Shown here piece after piece: positions 26,383 through 35,406 of a DNA stretch of 64,000 bases. Where the stretch lies: positions 62,001 to 126,000 of the forward strand of contig NZ_JACATN010000006.1 of the NCBI RefSeq assembly GCF_018603515.1, written 5' to 3'. The notes under the pieces are model-generated. The model was given only the letters and a program-made list of their open reading frames with translations. It ran no database searches and had not been told where the DNA came from. Source of the stretch: Zobellia barbeyronii. Lineage in GTDB: Bacteria; Bacteroidota; Bacteroidia; Flavobacteriales; Flavobacteriaceae. The position numbers and the translations under genes are program-made. Every line of letters starts with the position of its first letter. The stretch's first letter is position 1.

Positions 26383-26872
26383 TCAATTCCTATTTGAATG
26401 TTTTTTTTGGCTTGCAGGTAACGTACGGATATATATAATTGCACATATTTCGATTTCACAGGTAATTTACTCAAATCTCAGATACTGCCAATATTTGTAA
26501 GAAAATAATGAGGTGATTTACATATAAACCCCCTCCAAAAACATTTAAGAAAGATATCATTCAACAGTAATTTTAGGCATCCTATTTCTTCATTTAGAAT
26601 GATTCAATAATTAATTTTTTTATTTTATTCGAGGACGTTTTTAAAAAATTTAAGCGTATTCCTTAATTTTTTTTAAACTTTTTTTAATCCTAGATTTTCT
26701 CTTTAAAAAAATTCCCTTTCACCATATATCAGTACTATTCTACACTACTGGATGATTTAAGAGCTATAGAAGAAAAGCTACTTATTCATAAACAAACTTG
26801 TTAAAATTAAAGAATACAACAACCACATCCTCAGTTTATTCGTACATCTTTAAACCCCGAAATTTATATCTT
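26383..26872. other. Long AT-rich leader before the propeller lipoprotein (490 bases)
   Basis: This lies between the FMN reductase (minus strand) and the propeller gene (plus strand), so it must hold both promoters. It contains several long A or T runs around 26610-26720. A reading frame open on the plus strand from 26798 is only the untranslated extension of the propeller gene. I see no RNA, repeat or clear -33/-7 pair. Confidence 0.35.
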
Positions 26873-28213
26873 ATGAACAAAGTGAAAATGTACCTATTGT
26901 TTTTTGGCATTGGTTTAAGCGTTATGAGCTGTACCAGTGACAACTTAAATTTAATTCCAGATAACGATTCTGAAGAACAGGAATCCGAGACTCCCGAAGA
27001 AGAGAACACTGAGGAAGAAGAAGTAACCCCTGATGAAAATGTAGTTACTGTAGATATTGCTACAGAACTTACAGCAAATGATCTAGAGCCTCATCCAATG
27101 CAAGATGTTGCAAAACCCGAGTATCTAAAAACCATAGTAGATCCTTCCTTCGGAACAATTATCCGTAGAATTTCTAATGGTGGCGATGGTACGGTTACAA
27201 AACCAATGTATAGTACCGTTCAAGCATGGAACGCCGATGAAACCCGAATGATTTTGTACGACCAGACAAATGGTGTACATCAATTATTAAATGGTAAGAC
27301 TTATGCTTTTATTAGAAACCTTGATGATATCCTACCAGATGATATAGAACAATTATACTGGGATTTCAATCAAGCGGACATTCTTTATTATCTAGACAAA
27401 AGAACGGATGACTATATTAAATACACCGTATCATCTGGCAATAAAGAAATTTTAGTTAATCTAAGAGAGATAACCAACTGTACAGGTGGTCTAAGTATGG
27501 GCAACGATGTTCAGATGCCATCTTGGGATAATGATGTAATAGGATTTCGTTGTGAAAACAATACTGCCTACGCTTATCGTTTTTCAACTCAAAAGTTAAC
27601 TACTTTTAATATTGATGACGTAAACTATACCGCTGCTATGCCTGCACCAAGTGGTGATCTTTTTTATCACAATGTATCTTCGTACGATACCAACGGTGAC
27701 CTTGTAACAAGACTTAACAAACAGAAACCAGAACATTCTTCTTTAGGTAAAATGGCGAATGGAACTGATGCCGATTTTACAGTAACATTTAACGGTGGTC
27801 CTAAAGGTGGATGTTTAGGAAATATTGTTGCTTATGACTTAAACACAGGTGACTGTTTGCCTGTAATCTCTGAAGATTTAGGATATGATTACCCAAAGAG
27901 CGGTACACATATTTCTGCCGTAGCTCATAAAAATCCGGGATGGATTGCTGCTTCTATGATAGGTTTTGAACAAGACGGCGTAAAACTTCTAGATCAAGAA
28001 TTGGTTATAGCAAGAGTTGAACCAGGCAACGTAGAAGTATACAGAATTGGACACCACAGAGCTGATGAAGATCAGTTTGATTACTGGGGTGAACCTCATG
28101 CCGTTATTAGCCCTACAGGAACCCGTGTTCTTTTTGGTTCTGACTGGAGTGGTAGTGAAGATGGTAAATCTGTTGAATCTTATGTAGTTGAGTTACCTTC
28201 TTACCAACCATAA
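26873..28213 (+). CDS. Beta-propeller lipoprotein, oligogalacturonate-lyase-like
   Basis: The ATG at 26873 is preferred over 26798 because it gives a classic lipoprotein signal (KMYLLFFGIGLSVMSC). An acidic Glu-rich linker follows at about residues 30-60. The 446-aa protein then forms TolB/WD40-like blades, seen as repeated strands of the type AWNADETRMILYD and SPTGTRVLFGSDW. His residues in THISAVAHK and GEPHAVISP sit where seven-bladed PL22-type lyases place metal and catalytic histidines. A polysaccharide lyase of PL22/PL24/PL25-like fold is possible. A plain binding propeller is the alternative. The final codons and terminator of this gene recur at 36385. Confidence 0.65.
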   Translation: MNKVKMYLLFFGIGLSVMSCTSDNLNLIPDNDSEEQESETPEEENTEEEEVTPDENVVTVDIATELTANDLEPHPMQDVAKPEYLKTIVDPSFGTIIRRISNGGDGTVTKPMYSTVQAWNADETRMILYDQTNGVHQLLNGKTYAFIRNLDDILPDDIEQLYWDFNQADILYYLDKRTDDYIKYTVSSGNKEILVNLREITNCTGGLSMGNDVQMPSWDNDVIGFRCENNTAYAYRFSTQKLTTFNIDDVNYTAAMPAPSGDLFYHNVSSYDTNGDLVTRLNKQKPEHSSLGKMANGTDADFTVTFNGGPKGGCLGNIVAYDLNTGDCLPVISEDLGYDYPKSGTHISAVAHKNPGWIAASMIGFEQDGVKLLDQELVIARVEPGNVEVYRIGHHRADEDQFDYWGEPHAVISPTGTRVLFGSDWSGSEDGKSVESYVVELPSYQP

Positions 28214-28297
28214 TTGATTTAATAATAAGGTTATATAAAGTAAACCTTATGTTCTCTAAACTTTAAAAGCAAGCCCTTGAAAAAGGGCTTGCTTTTG
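28193..28297 (+). repeat. Left copy of a ~105-bp direct repeat bracketing the murQ cassette
   Basis: This copy covers the last six sense codons of the propeller gene (LPSYQP), its stop, an inverted repeat ATAAGGTT/AACCTTAT (28225-28250) and the terminator hairpin (28265-28296). It aligns with 36385-36490 at roughly 85-90 percent by eye, including stop-codon position. Confidence 0.85.
28265..28296 (+). terminator. Intrinsic terminator of the propeller gene
   Basis: A perfect 14-bp stem (arms 28265-28278 and 28283-28296) around GAAA, flanked by A and T runs. It is contained in the left direct repeat. Confidence 0.9.
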
Positions 28298-28451
28298 TTT
28301 ATACTTATTGCATATATACAGAGAAACTACTAAAAGAACAATTAACCAAGCTGATTGCTGATTATTAAAATTTTAAAAGATGATAAACCGTAAAACCATA
28401 GCCTGGAAATGTTTGCCGCAGTCTTTTTTAAATTTTAGGTGTCGTCTTTTG

Positions 28452-29207
28452 CTAAATCAACTCTACTCCATTATCATGATACGGCCTTAGCAAATCTGCA
28501 TCTGGTTCAAGTTCCGTAACTAAGGCATGCAGCGTATTAATATCACATATCTTATACCTATTTACGGTGTTGAGTTTTTTACTTATGGTAAGGGCTACCA
28601 AACGTTTTGAAGCTTTTATCATAGCTCTCTTCATTTGTGCTATCTCCCAATCGGTTTCCGTAATACCTTTTGAATAATCAATATACCCAGTTCCCAAAAA
28701 GCAAATATCTGCTGTAATATCAGACAGGCTATTTATGGACTCCCCACCTGTAACGAGCTGAGACTCTTTGGATAGTTTACCGCCAATTAAATAAACCTCA
28801 TGACGCGGAGACATATTATTGATTAGTTCTATAGCCATAGGCAAGCTTGGCGTAAATATGGTGAGGTTCATTTTTGCTGGAATTAGCTTTGCTAATTCTA
28901 AATTCGTTGACCCCCCACTAATAAGAATTACATCGCCATCCTTCAACAAAGAAATCCCCTTCTTAGCAATTCTTACTTTACTGTCTTGTTGAAATATTTC
29001 TCCTGATTGGTCTGTATAAATATTGAAGCCGTTTGAGACTGCACCTCCATGAACCTTTCGTAATCTACTAAGTTCATCTAGTTCTTTTACGTCTCTTCTC
29101 ACTGTATCCATAGATACATTTAATATTCCGGCTAAGTCGGTTAGAAGCACCCTGTTGTGCAAATGTACTTCCTCTAATATAACCTGATGTCTTTCACTTT
29201 TTCTCAA
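28452..29207 (-). CDS. DeoR/GlpR-family sugar-phosphate-responsive repressor
   Basis: The 251-aa protein has the DeoR N-terminal winged HTH (residues 6-57, ILNVSMDTVRRDVKEL) followed by the DeoR C-terminal sensor domain, with ISGGSTNLELA near residue 95 and FLGTGYID near residue 172. These lie at the phosphosugar-binding site related to ribose-5-phosphate isomerase. It diverges from susC across a 198-base region that contains two 17-bp palindromes with the same half-site. It therefore most likely represses the SusC-SusD-symporter-MurQ genes until a sugar phosphate, perhaps MurNAc-6-phosphate or its product, appears. The ligand is inferred. Confidence 0.9.
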   Translation of the reverse strand: MRKSERHQVILEEVHLHNRVLLTDLAGILNVSMDTVRRDVKELDELSRLRKVHGGAVSNGFNIYTDQSGEIFQQDSKVRIAKKGISLLKDGDVILISGGSTNLELAKLIPAKMNLTIFTPSLPMAIELINNMSPRHEVYLIGGKLSKESQLVTGGESINSLSDITADICFLGTGYIDYSKGITETDWEIAQMKRAMIKASKRLVALTISKKLNTVNRYKICDINTLHALVTELEPDADLLRPYHDNGVELI

Positions 29208-29263
29208 ACTCTAATACTTTAATTTCTGCAATAATATCAAATTAAGAATAAATACGCATCAAA

Positions 29264-29280
29264 TGCAATGAAATATTGCA
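29264..29280. promoter_or_regulatory. DeoR operator candidate O1
   Basis: TGCAAT-GAAAT-ATTGCA is an inverted repeat with six-base arms and a five-base spacer. It matches O2 arm for arm. A further lone TGCAAT half-site is at 29227-29232, nearer the repressor gene. Confidence 0.75.
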
Positions 29281-29335
29281 TATAATATGTGATTTTTATT
29301 AAAATCAGATAAACATCCCTATTTTGCTGTTTTTA

Positions 29336-29352
29336 TGCAATAATAAATTGCA
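29336..29352. promoter_or_regulatory. DeoR operator candidate O2 overlapping the susC promoter
   Basis: TGCAAT-AATAA-ATTGCA has the same arms and spacer length as O1, 72 bases away. Its right arm contains the TTG that serves as -33 element of the susC promoter, so binding would block transcription. Confidence 0.75.
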
Positions 29353-29378
29353 AATACTATATTATTCTGCTAGGTTTG
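29348..29378 (+). promoter_or_regulatory. susC promoter (Bacteroidota -33/-7 type)
   Basis: A TTG at 29348-29350 and TAGGTTTG at 29371-29378 match the Bacteroidota consensus TTTG/TAnnTTTG with a spacing of 20 bases. The ATG at 29406 follows 27 bases after the -7 box. Confidence 0.65.
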
Positions 29379-29405
29379 CTCAAACAACAAGCTAAAGATT
29401 CTATT

Positions 29406-32400
29406 ATGACAAAAATGTATCAACTGCTATCTGCGCTTCTGCTGGCTTTTTTCTCGCTGAGCTCATTTGCACAATCAACTACACTCTCAGGAACGGTTCT
29501 GGCCGAAGATGGCTTCCCTTTACCTGGTGCTAGTATTTTAATCAAAGGCACCACAACTGGAAGTTCTTCTGACTTTGATGGAAACTTTAGTATGGAAGTA
29601 AGTGATGTTTCCGGAAAAACCTTAGCTATTAGCTATATTGGTTATAAAACATTTGAAACCATCCTAACCGGAGACGACCAGGTTTTTAATGTTACCCTAA
29701 ATGAAGATTCCAATGCCTTGGATGAAGTCATTCTAGTAGGTTCTTCCATTACTCAGTCTAGAAAAAAATTGGGTAACGCTATTACTACGGTAAAATCTGC
29801 CGAATTAGTAAAAGCAGCACCTGTAAACATTACCTCTTCCTTACAAGGTAAAGTTCCCGGTGCCCAGATTACACAGAACTCTGGTGATCCGGCCGGTGGG
29901 TTTTCAATCCGCTTAAGAGGTCCTAGTACCATTAAAGGTTCATCAGAACCTCTTTATGTTGTTGATGGGGTTATTACCAGCAACCTTACCACTAACGTTA
30001 CCAACTTAAATATTGCTAGTGGTGATGCCTCTCCCGGTCAAAATAGAATGGTAGACATCAACCCAAATGATATTGAAAACATCAATATATTAAACGGTGC
30101 AGCAGCGGCGGCAATTTACGGATCAAGAGCTTCTAACGGTGTGGTAGTTATTACGACTAAAAAAGGTGGTAACTATGAAGATGGACCTGAGTTTTACGTA
30201 AAATCTACATTTAATGTAAGTACAATTAGAAAGAAACTTGACCTGAATTTAAGAGGTGAAGAATTTGAAACCGTCCCAAATAGTGACTTATCAGGTAGAC
30301 TTTGGCCTATCTTCGGTTTTGACCCAAATGACGGAAATGCATTAACTACCTATAGAAACTTATCTACCAATAAGTTTGAAACCACGCGATACGATTACCA
30401 AGACGAAATTTTTCAGACTGGGTTTGGTAGCGACACTTATTTCTCTGCCAAAGGTGGTAATGAGAAAATGAACTATATGGCATCAGTAGGATACCTTAGT
30501 AATGAGGGTATCGTTAAGAATACTCAATTTAACCGTTTCTCTGCAAGACTAAAATTCAACCACAAAATAGCAGATTGGATTTCTTATGACCTTGGCCTTT
30601 ACTACGCGAACAGTAAGTCTGATGAGAAACCGGATGGAAACGTTTTCTGGAGCCCTATCAACTCAATCAACATTACCAATAATACTTTTGATATTACTCA
30701 AAGAGATGCAAACGGTAATTTAATGGCGGTAGAAAACACACGTGTCAATCCGCTTACTATTATTGAGTCTTTTGATATTACACAAAATGTAAATCACTTT
30801 ATACCTAACCTGCATTTAAAAATAAATCCTATCGAAAACCTAACGATAGACCAGATTATTGGTGTAGATACATATAACCAAAAGGGGCACATAGATATTC
30901 CTATTTACCCTTATGCCAACGTTAACCCAGCTTATTTTGACGATGGTTATTTAGGTGATGCAGAAGCTAAAATTTTTAATTGGAACTATGACATCAACGC
31001 CAATTACAATATAGATATCTCGGACAAATTAAACTCGGTTACAACCGCAGGTTATAGTTTTCAATCCAGTGAGCTATCTTTTGAAGGTAACCAAGGAAGA
31101 GGTCTAGATGCAAATAATACCCCTACTATTCCTTTATATACTCAGCCTATTGATACCAATCTTGACATCTACGGATTCTTTCTACAAGAGACCTTGTCTT
31201 GGGATAACAAGTTATTCTTGACCCTAGCCGGAAGAATAGATGGCGCTACCAATTTTGATGTGGATGAAAGGTCTAATTTCTATCCTAAAATTTCTGGATC
31301 GTACGTACTATCTAACGAATCTTTTTGGAATAACGACAGTTTCATTAACTCCGCTAGATTAAGAGCTTCTTATGGTGAAGCAGGTAACTTAACCGCTATT
31401 AGTCCATACGAAAGATTTGGAAGCTATAGTTCTAATGATTTCTTAGGGTCCTCTACCCTACAACAAAACAATAGATTGGGTAACGAAGGTTTAAAACCAG
31501 AGCGTACCAAAGAATTTGAAATAGGTACGGATTTAAGTTTCTTCAACAATAGAGCTTCCTTATTGTTCACATATTACCGTCAGAATATAGAAGATTTAAT
31601 TGTAGGTCGTGTATTGGCTCCCTCAGTAGGTGGTTCTTCAAGAACTGAAAACGTTGGAACCATGCGTAACAACGGTATTGAATTATACGCAAGAGTTACT
31701 CCCGTGAAAACGGATGATCTTACTTGGGACTTAAACTTCAACTTTAGTAGCAACAAGAACAAAGTTTTACAAACCATTGGTGGAGATATTACTATTGCAA
31801 GTTTAACCGGTGCACCTCCTGTAGTAAAAGAAGGTGAAGCTTTGGGTGTTTTCTACGGTACGTATTACGCCAAAGATGATAGCGGACAATTGCTTTTAAC
31901 AGGTGGTTCTACAGATGGAAGTCCAGAAGGGGTTCCACAACCAGAAAGAGGAGATTTAGTAACAGGAACAGCAAAGCGTGATGCCAATGGCCAACCTACT
32001 GGAGATGTTCTAAGAAAAGTTATTGGTGACCCTAACCCTGACTATATTCTTGGTGTTGGAACAGACCTTGCTTACAAAAACTTCTCGTTCAGTATGCTAT
32101 GGGAAGCCGTACAAGGTTTTGACGTATTCGATGCCGATAAAAGAACCAGACAAGGTGTTGGTTTAGGACAATTGGCAGAACAAGAACTTAGCGGCGAGTT
32201 ACCAAGAGGTTACATTGCCGGTGTTTACCCTATTGAAGAATTCAGAATGGAAGACGGGTCTTTCGTTAAACTTCGTGAAGTTTCTTTAGGATATGAGTTT
32301 CCAGAACTTTTCAATTCCACATTAGAGAATGTAAAGCTCTCTTTGATCGGACGTAACTTGATATCGTTTGACAAGTTCTTCAGTTATGACCCTGAGACCA

Positions 32401-32495
32401 ATGCTGGTGGGCAATCTAACTTACTCCGATCTGTAAACTTCGGTAACGTTCCTATTCCTATGACCATCTCATTATCATTAAGTGCTAACTTCTAA
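29406..32495 (+). CDS. SusC/RagA-family TonB-dependent transporter
   Basis: The ATG at 29406 gives a proper signal peptide (residues 1-23, ending SSFAQ). A reading frame extension to a TTG at 29376 falls inside the -7 promoter box and is rejected. The 1,029-aa protein has a carboxypeptidase-regulatory-like domain (about 25-100), a TonB plug (about 115-230, with the SusC marker LYVVDGVI) and a 22-strand barrel to the C-terminus. It imports oligosaccharides or glycopeptides with SusD. There is no N-terminal anti-sigma-interacting extension, so control by an ECF sigma pair is unlikely. This fits the DeoR repressor next door. Confidence 0.95.
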   Translation: MTKMYQLLSALLLAFFSLSSFAQSTTLSGTVLAEDGFPLPGASILIKGTTTGSSSDFDGNFSMEVSDVSGKTLAISYIGYKTFETILTGDDQVFNVTLNEDSNALDEVILVGSSITQSRKKLGNAITTVKSAELVKAAPVNITSSLQGKVPGAQITQNSGDPAGGFSIRLRGPSTIKGSSEPLYVVDGVITSNLTTNVTNLNIASGDASPGQNRMVDINPNDIENINILNGAAAAAIYGSRASNGVVVITTKKGGNYEDGPEFYVKSTFNVSTIRKKLDLNLRGEEFETVPNSDLSGRLWPIFGFDPNDGNALTTYRNLSTNKFETTRYDYQDEIFQTGFGSDTYFSAKGGNEKMNYMASVGYLSNEGIVKNTQFNRFSARLKFNHKIADWISYDLGLYYANSKSDEKPDGNVFWSPINSINITNNTFDITQRDANGNLMAVENTRVNPLTIIESFDITQNVNHFIPNLHLKINPIENLTIDQIIGVDTYNQKGHIDIPIYPYANVNPAYFDDGYLGDAEAKIFNWNYDINANYNIDISDKLNSVTTAGYSFQSSELSFEGNQGRGLDANNTPTIPLYTQPIDTNLDIYGFFLQETLSWDNKLFLTLAGRIDGATNFDVDERSNFYPKISGSYVLSNESFWNNDSFINSARLRASYGEAGNLTAISPYERFGSYSSNDFLGSSTLQQNNRLGNEGLKPERTKEFEIGTDLSFFNNRASLLFTYYRQNIEDLIVGRVLAPSVGGSSRTENVGTMRNNGIELYARVTPVKTDDLTWDLNFNFSSNKNKVLQTIGGDITIASLTGAPPVVKEGEALGVFYGTYYAKDDSGQLLLTGGSTDGSPEGVPQPERGDLVTGTAKRDANGQPTGDVLRKVIGDPNPDYILGVGTDLAYKNFSFSMLWEAVQGFDVFDADKRTRQGVGLGQLAEQELSGELPRGYIAGVYPIEEFRMEDGSFVKLREVSLGYEFPELFNSTLENVKLSLIGRNLISFDKFFSYDPETNAGGQSNLLRSVNFGNVPIPMTISLSLSANF

Positions 32496-32505
32496 AAAAA
32501 CGGAT

Positions 32506-33810
32506 ATGAAAAATATACTAAAACTTATGGCTATCGCACTAATGATCGTTGCATCATCTTGTGATACCGAATATTTAGACCCCAATTCTACTCTAGAGCC
32601 CGATGTGACCAATAACGTTGATAATTTGGTGATGTTGATAAATGGAGTTCAACAAAGATGGAGTACAGACCGTGCAGGTATAATTTACAATTACACCCAT
32701 ATTGCAGGTTTGAATACCGACGAATTGAGACTATTAAACCCAGGAAACCTAGGTGAAAACGAAATTTTGCTTGGTGGTGATGATGTAAACGGAGGAAATG
32801 AGGTTTTAATCAACATGTGGACAAATGCAATGTTAACCCGAAAAGAGGCAACTACAGTGATCGATGCTGCCGATGATGCAAGTGATAGCGCCTCTGCTTC
32901 GGGTTCTTTAAAGGCTTATGGTCTTTTCTATAGAGCCTTGGCTCACGGAGCTTTAATTCAGTTTTTTGAAAGTATTCCGTTAGAAGTTATCGAAAATGCC
33001 ACCTTTGAAGACCGAGCTGCCGTATTACAAAGTGCCATTGCAGACTTGAACGAAGCAAAAGGTTATATAGCTGCTGGATTGGATACTGCCGTAACTTCGG
33101 ATATCTTCAACTCCGTTGACCTTGAGAATTCGGTAAACGCTATGTTAGCCAGATTTAATTTAATGGCGGGTAACTATGATGCCGCAATAACAGCGGCCAA
33201 TGCCGTTGACCTTTCCGTTAAATCTACTTGGGTTTATGATGCTTCCATTCCAAATCCATTAGCATTTTGGTTCGGGTCACAAAACGTAACGCAGGCCAAG
33301 GATTTAACATTTGGATTACCATCAGATCTATTACCTGATGAAAACGATGCCCGTGTTCCTTTCTACATTACTGCAGATGATTTAGAAGCTGAAACCCCAA
33401 ATTACCAAGTAGTTGGTTTCTGGAGTGATAACCTAAGTGAAATACCCGTGTATTTACCCGGTGAAATTCTTTTGATCAAAGCGGAGGCGTATGCGCGGAA
33501 TAATGAGCTTGCCAATGCGGTAACCGAACTAAATACCGTTTTGACAAAAACAGCAACAACGGACATTTATGGCTTAGGTGCAAACCTTCCTGAATATACA
33601 GGCCCCATTGTACAAGATGATATTTTAGATGAAATCTATAAAAACAGAAGGGTTGAACTTTATTTGACCGGTTTATCTCTTGAAGACAATAGAAGATTCC
33701 AAAGACCTGGTCCCGCTGATGCGGATGCAGAAAGAAATCGTAATTATTATCCTTACCCCAATGCGGAAAGGGATAACAATACAAATACACCTGCTAATCC
33801 AGCACTATAG
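32506..33810 (+). CDS. SusD/RagB-family surface glycan-binding lipoprotein
   Basis: The start at 32506 gives a lipoprotein signal ending in VASSC. An upstream in-frame ATG at 32482 would overlap susC. The 434-aa product has TPR-like helices and the SusD C-terminal pattern (EILLIKAEAYARNNELANAVTELN, split here as two helices, and NRRVELYLTG). It is shorter than most SusD proteins (about 500-600 aa), suggesting a small ligand-binding surface. It starts 10 bases after susC and forms the outer-membrane lid of the importer. A strong terminator follows before the symporter gene. Confidence 0.92.
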   Translation: MKNILKLMAIALMIVASSCDTEYLDPNSTLEPDVTNNVDNLVMLINGVQQRWSTDRAGIIYNYTHIAGLNTDELRLLNPGNLGENEILLGGDDVNGGNEVLINMWTNAMLTRKEATTVIDAADDASDSASASGSLKAYGLFYRALAHGALIQFFESIPLEVIENATFEDRAAVLQSAIADLNEAKGYIAAGLDTAVTSDIFNSVDLENSVNAMLARFNLMAGNYDAAITAANAVDLSVKSTWVYDASIPNPLAFWFGSQNVTQAKDLTFGLPSDLLPDENDARVPFYITADDLEAETPNYQVVGFWSDNLSEIPVYLPGEILLIKAEAYARNNELANAVTELNTVLTKTATTDIYGLGANLPEYTGPIVQDDILDEIYKNRRVELYLTGLSLEDNRRFQRPGPADADAERNRNYYPYPNAERDNNTNTPANPAL

Positions 33811-33836
33811 ACTATTGATTGTTTTGTTAAACAACA

Positions 33837-33858
33837 GGGGCAGCGTAAATGCTGCCCC
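33837..33858 (+). terminator. Intrinsic terminator between susD and the symporter gene
   Basis: A perfect 8-bp GC-rich stem (GGGGCAGC/GCTGCCCC) with a 6-base loop, then a run of Ts. It should reduce transcription from susC-susD into the symporter and murQ genes unless read-through or a second promoter operates. Confidence 0.9.
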
Positions 33859-33939
33859 ATTTTTTAAACTTATTTCACTGCCATATACTAGTGAAGCAGC
33901 ACCTTACTTCTACTTTCTTAATTTAAAAGTCTACACTTT

Positions 33940-35406
33940 TTGAGCCCTACGCTAATCTTAGTAATCATTGCCATCTACTTCTCTATTTTAATGGCAATAT
34001 CTTATTTCACCTCCAGAAATGCGAGTGATGAGACCTATTTTACCGGTGACAGAAAATCGCCTTGGTATTTGGTTGCATTTGGTATGGTAGGTGCCGGACT
34101 GTCCGGGGTTACATTTGTTTCCCTGCCAGGAATGGTAGGCAACAACAACTTTCATTTTTACCAATTTATACTGGGTAATGTTGTGGGTTACCTCTTTATT
34201 ACTTTTGTACTAACACCACTATACTATCGTCTTAAACTTGTTTCCATATATTCCTACCTCAATGAGAGGTTTGGAAACAAAACCTATAAAACTGGATCGC
34301 TATTTTTTCTAATATCCCAATCTTTTGGCGCCGCTTTACGACTATTGCTCGCCGCAAAAATCCTACAATTTGCCGTTTTTGATCACTTTGAAGTTCCGTT
34401 TTTTCTAACCGTTATTTTTATACTCATACTGGTGTGGCTTTACACCAACAAATCAGGAATAAAAACAATTGTATGGACAGATACCATGCAAACCGTTTTT
34501 CTAATTCTTGGTGCTGTAATTACAATTTATACCATAACAACTTCTTTAAACCTTAGCGTATCAGAGGCCATTGAAAGTGTTGGGAACAATCGTTATTTTA
34601 AAATATTTGACTGGAACGCTAATTCAGGAAACAATTTCTATAAACAATTTATTGCAGGCATTTTGGTAGCTATAGCCATGATTGGTCTAGACCAAAATAT
34701 GATGCAAAAGACCTTAACATGCAAAAACGTTTGGGACGCTCAAAAGAACACCCTCACCTATAGTCTAATTCTGGCCGTAACCCAGTTTCTTTTTATGGGG
34801 CTAGGTGTCTTAATGTACATCTATGCTCAAGATATGGGCGTAGCTTTAGAAATAGGCGATAACGGTCAACTCATAGGTACTGACACCTTATTTCCAAATT
34901 TAGCCTTGAACCATCTTGGAGTACTAGCTGGTGTCTTTTTTATATTGGGTATTATAGCAGCCTCGTTCTCTAGCGTAGACTCTGCTCTTACAGCACTTAC
35001 CACCTCGTTTACTTATGATTTTCTTGATATAGAGCATAAACCAAGTGCAGTAAAAAAGAAGCTGAAAAATCTAGTTTTAATTGGATTTTCATGTGTCATT
35101 TTTGTTATAATCATGATGTTTGCCAGTAGCGAAGGTGATGTTATTTCTCTGATTTTTAAGGTAGCAGGCTATACGTATGGACCACTTTTGGGCTTGTACC
35201 TTTTTGGTATGTTCACCAAAATCTCCGTAAGAGATAAATGGGTACCTGTAGTTTGCGTCTTTGCTCCTATTGCAACCTATTTCTTGGGTCTCTATTTTAA
35301 AAATAGATTTCAATTTGATTTTGGATTTATAAACATAGCCGTAAACGCAGCTATAACAATTATAGGACTACTATTAATTCATAAAAAAATAAAAGAAAAT
35401 GAGTAA
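33940..35406 (+). CDS. SSS-family sodium/solute symporter, MurNAc-transporter (MurT)-like by context
   Basis: The frame opens with TTG at 33940, and MSPTLILVIIAIYFSILM gives a normal first SSS helix. The next ATG would cut into that helix, so a TTG start is likely. The 488-aa protein has about 13 helices and the SSS core motif TNKSGIKTIVWTDTMQT. It overlaps murQ by 8 bases. In Tannerella forsythia a comparable inner-membrane transporter, MurT, works with MurK and MurQ to use N-acetylmuramic acid. Together with SusC-SusD this suggests MurNAc or a MurNAc-containing fragment as substrate. Ligand assignment is by neighbourhood only. Confidence 0.85.
   Translation: MSPTLILVIIAIYFSILMAISYFTSRNASDETYFTGDRKSPWYLVAFGMVGAGLSGVTFVSLPGMVGNNNFHFYQFILGNVVGYLFITFVLTPLYYRLKLVSIYSYLNERFGNKTYKTGSLFFLISQSFGAALRLLLAAKILQFAVFDHFEVPFFLTVIFILILVWLYTNKSGIKTIVWTDTMQTVFLILGAVITIYTITTSLNLSVSEAIESVGNNRYFKIFDWNANSGNNFYKQFIAGILVAIAMIGLDQNMMQKTLTCKNVWDAQKNTLTYSLILAVTQFLFMGLGVLMYIYAQDMGVALEIGDNGQLIGTDTLFPNLALNHLGVLAGVFFILGIIAASFSSVDSALTALTTSFTYDFLDIEHKPSAVKKKLKNLVLIGFSCVIFVIIMMFASSEGDVISLIFKVAGYTYGPLLGLYLFGMFTKISVRDKWVPVVCVFAPIATYFLGLYFKNRFQFDFGFINIAVNAAITIIGLLLIHKKIKENE

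Noticed and set aside
29376-29405. TTG start for susC, adding ten residues
   Set aside because: The TTG lies within the -7 promoter box, and the added residues spoil the signal peptide.
33680-33943. Plus-strand frame running over the end of susD
   Set aside because: It shadows susD and its terminator. The product is low-complexity and has no start context.
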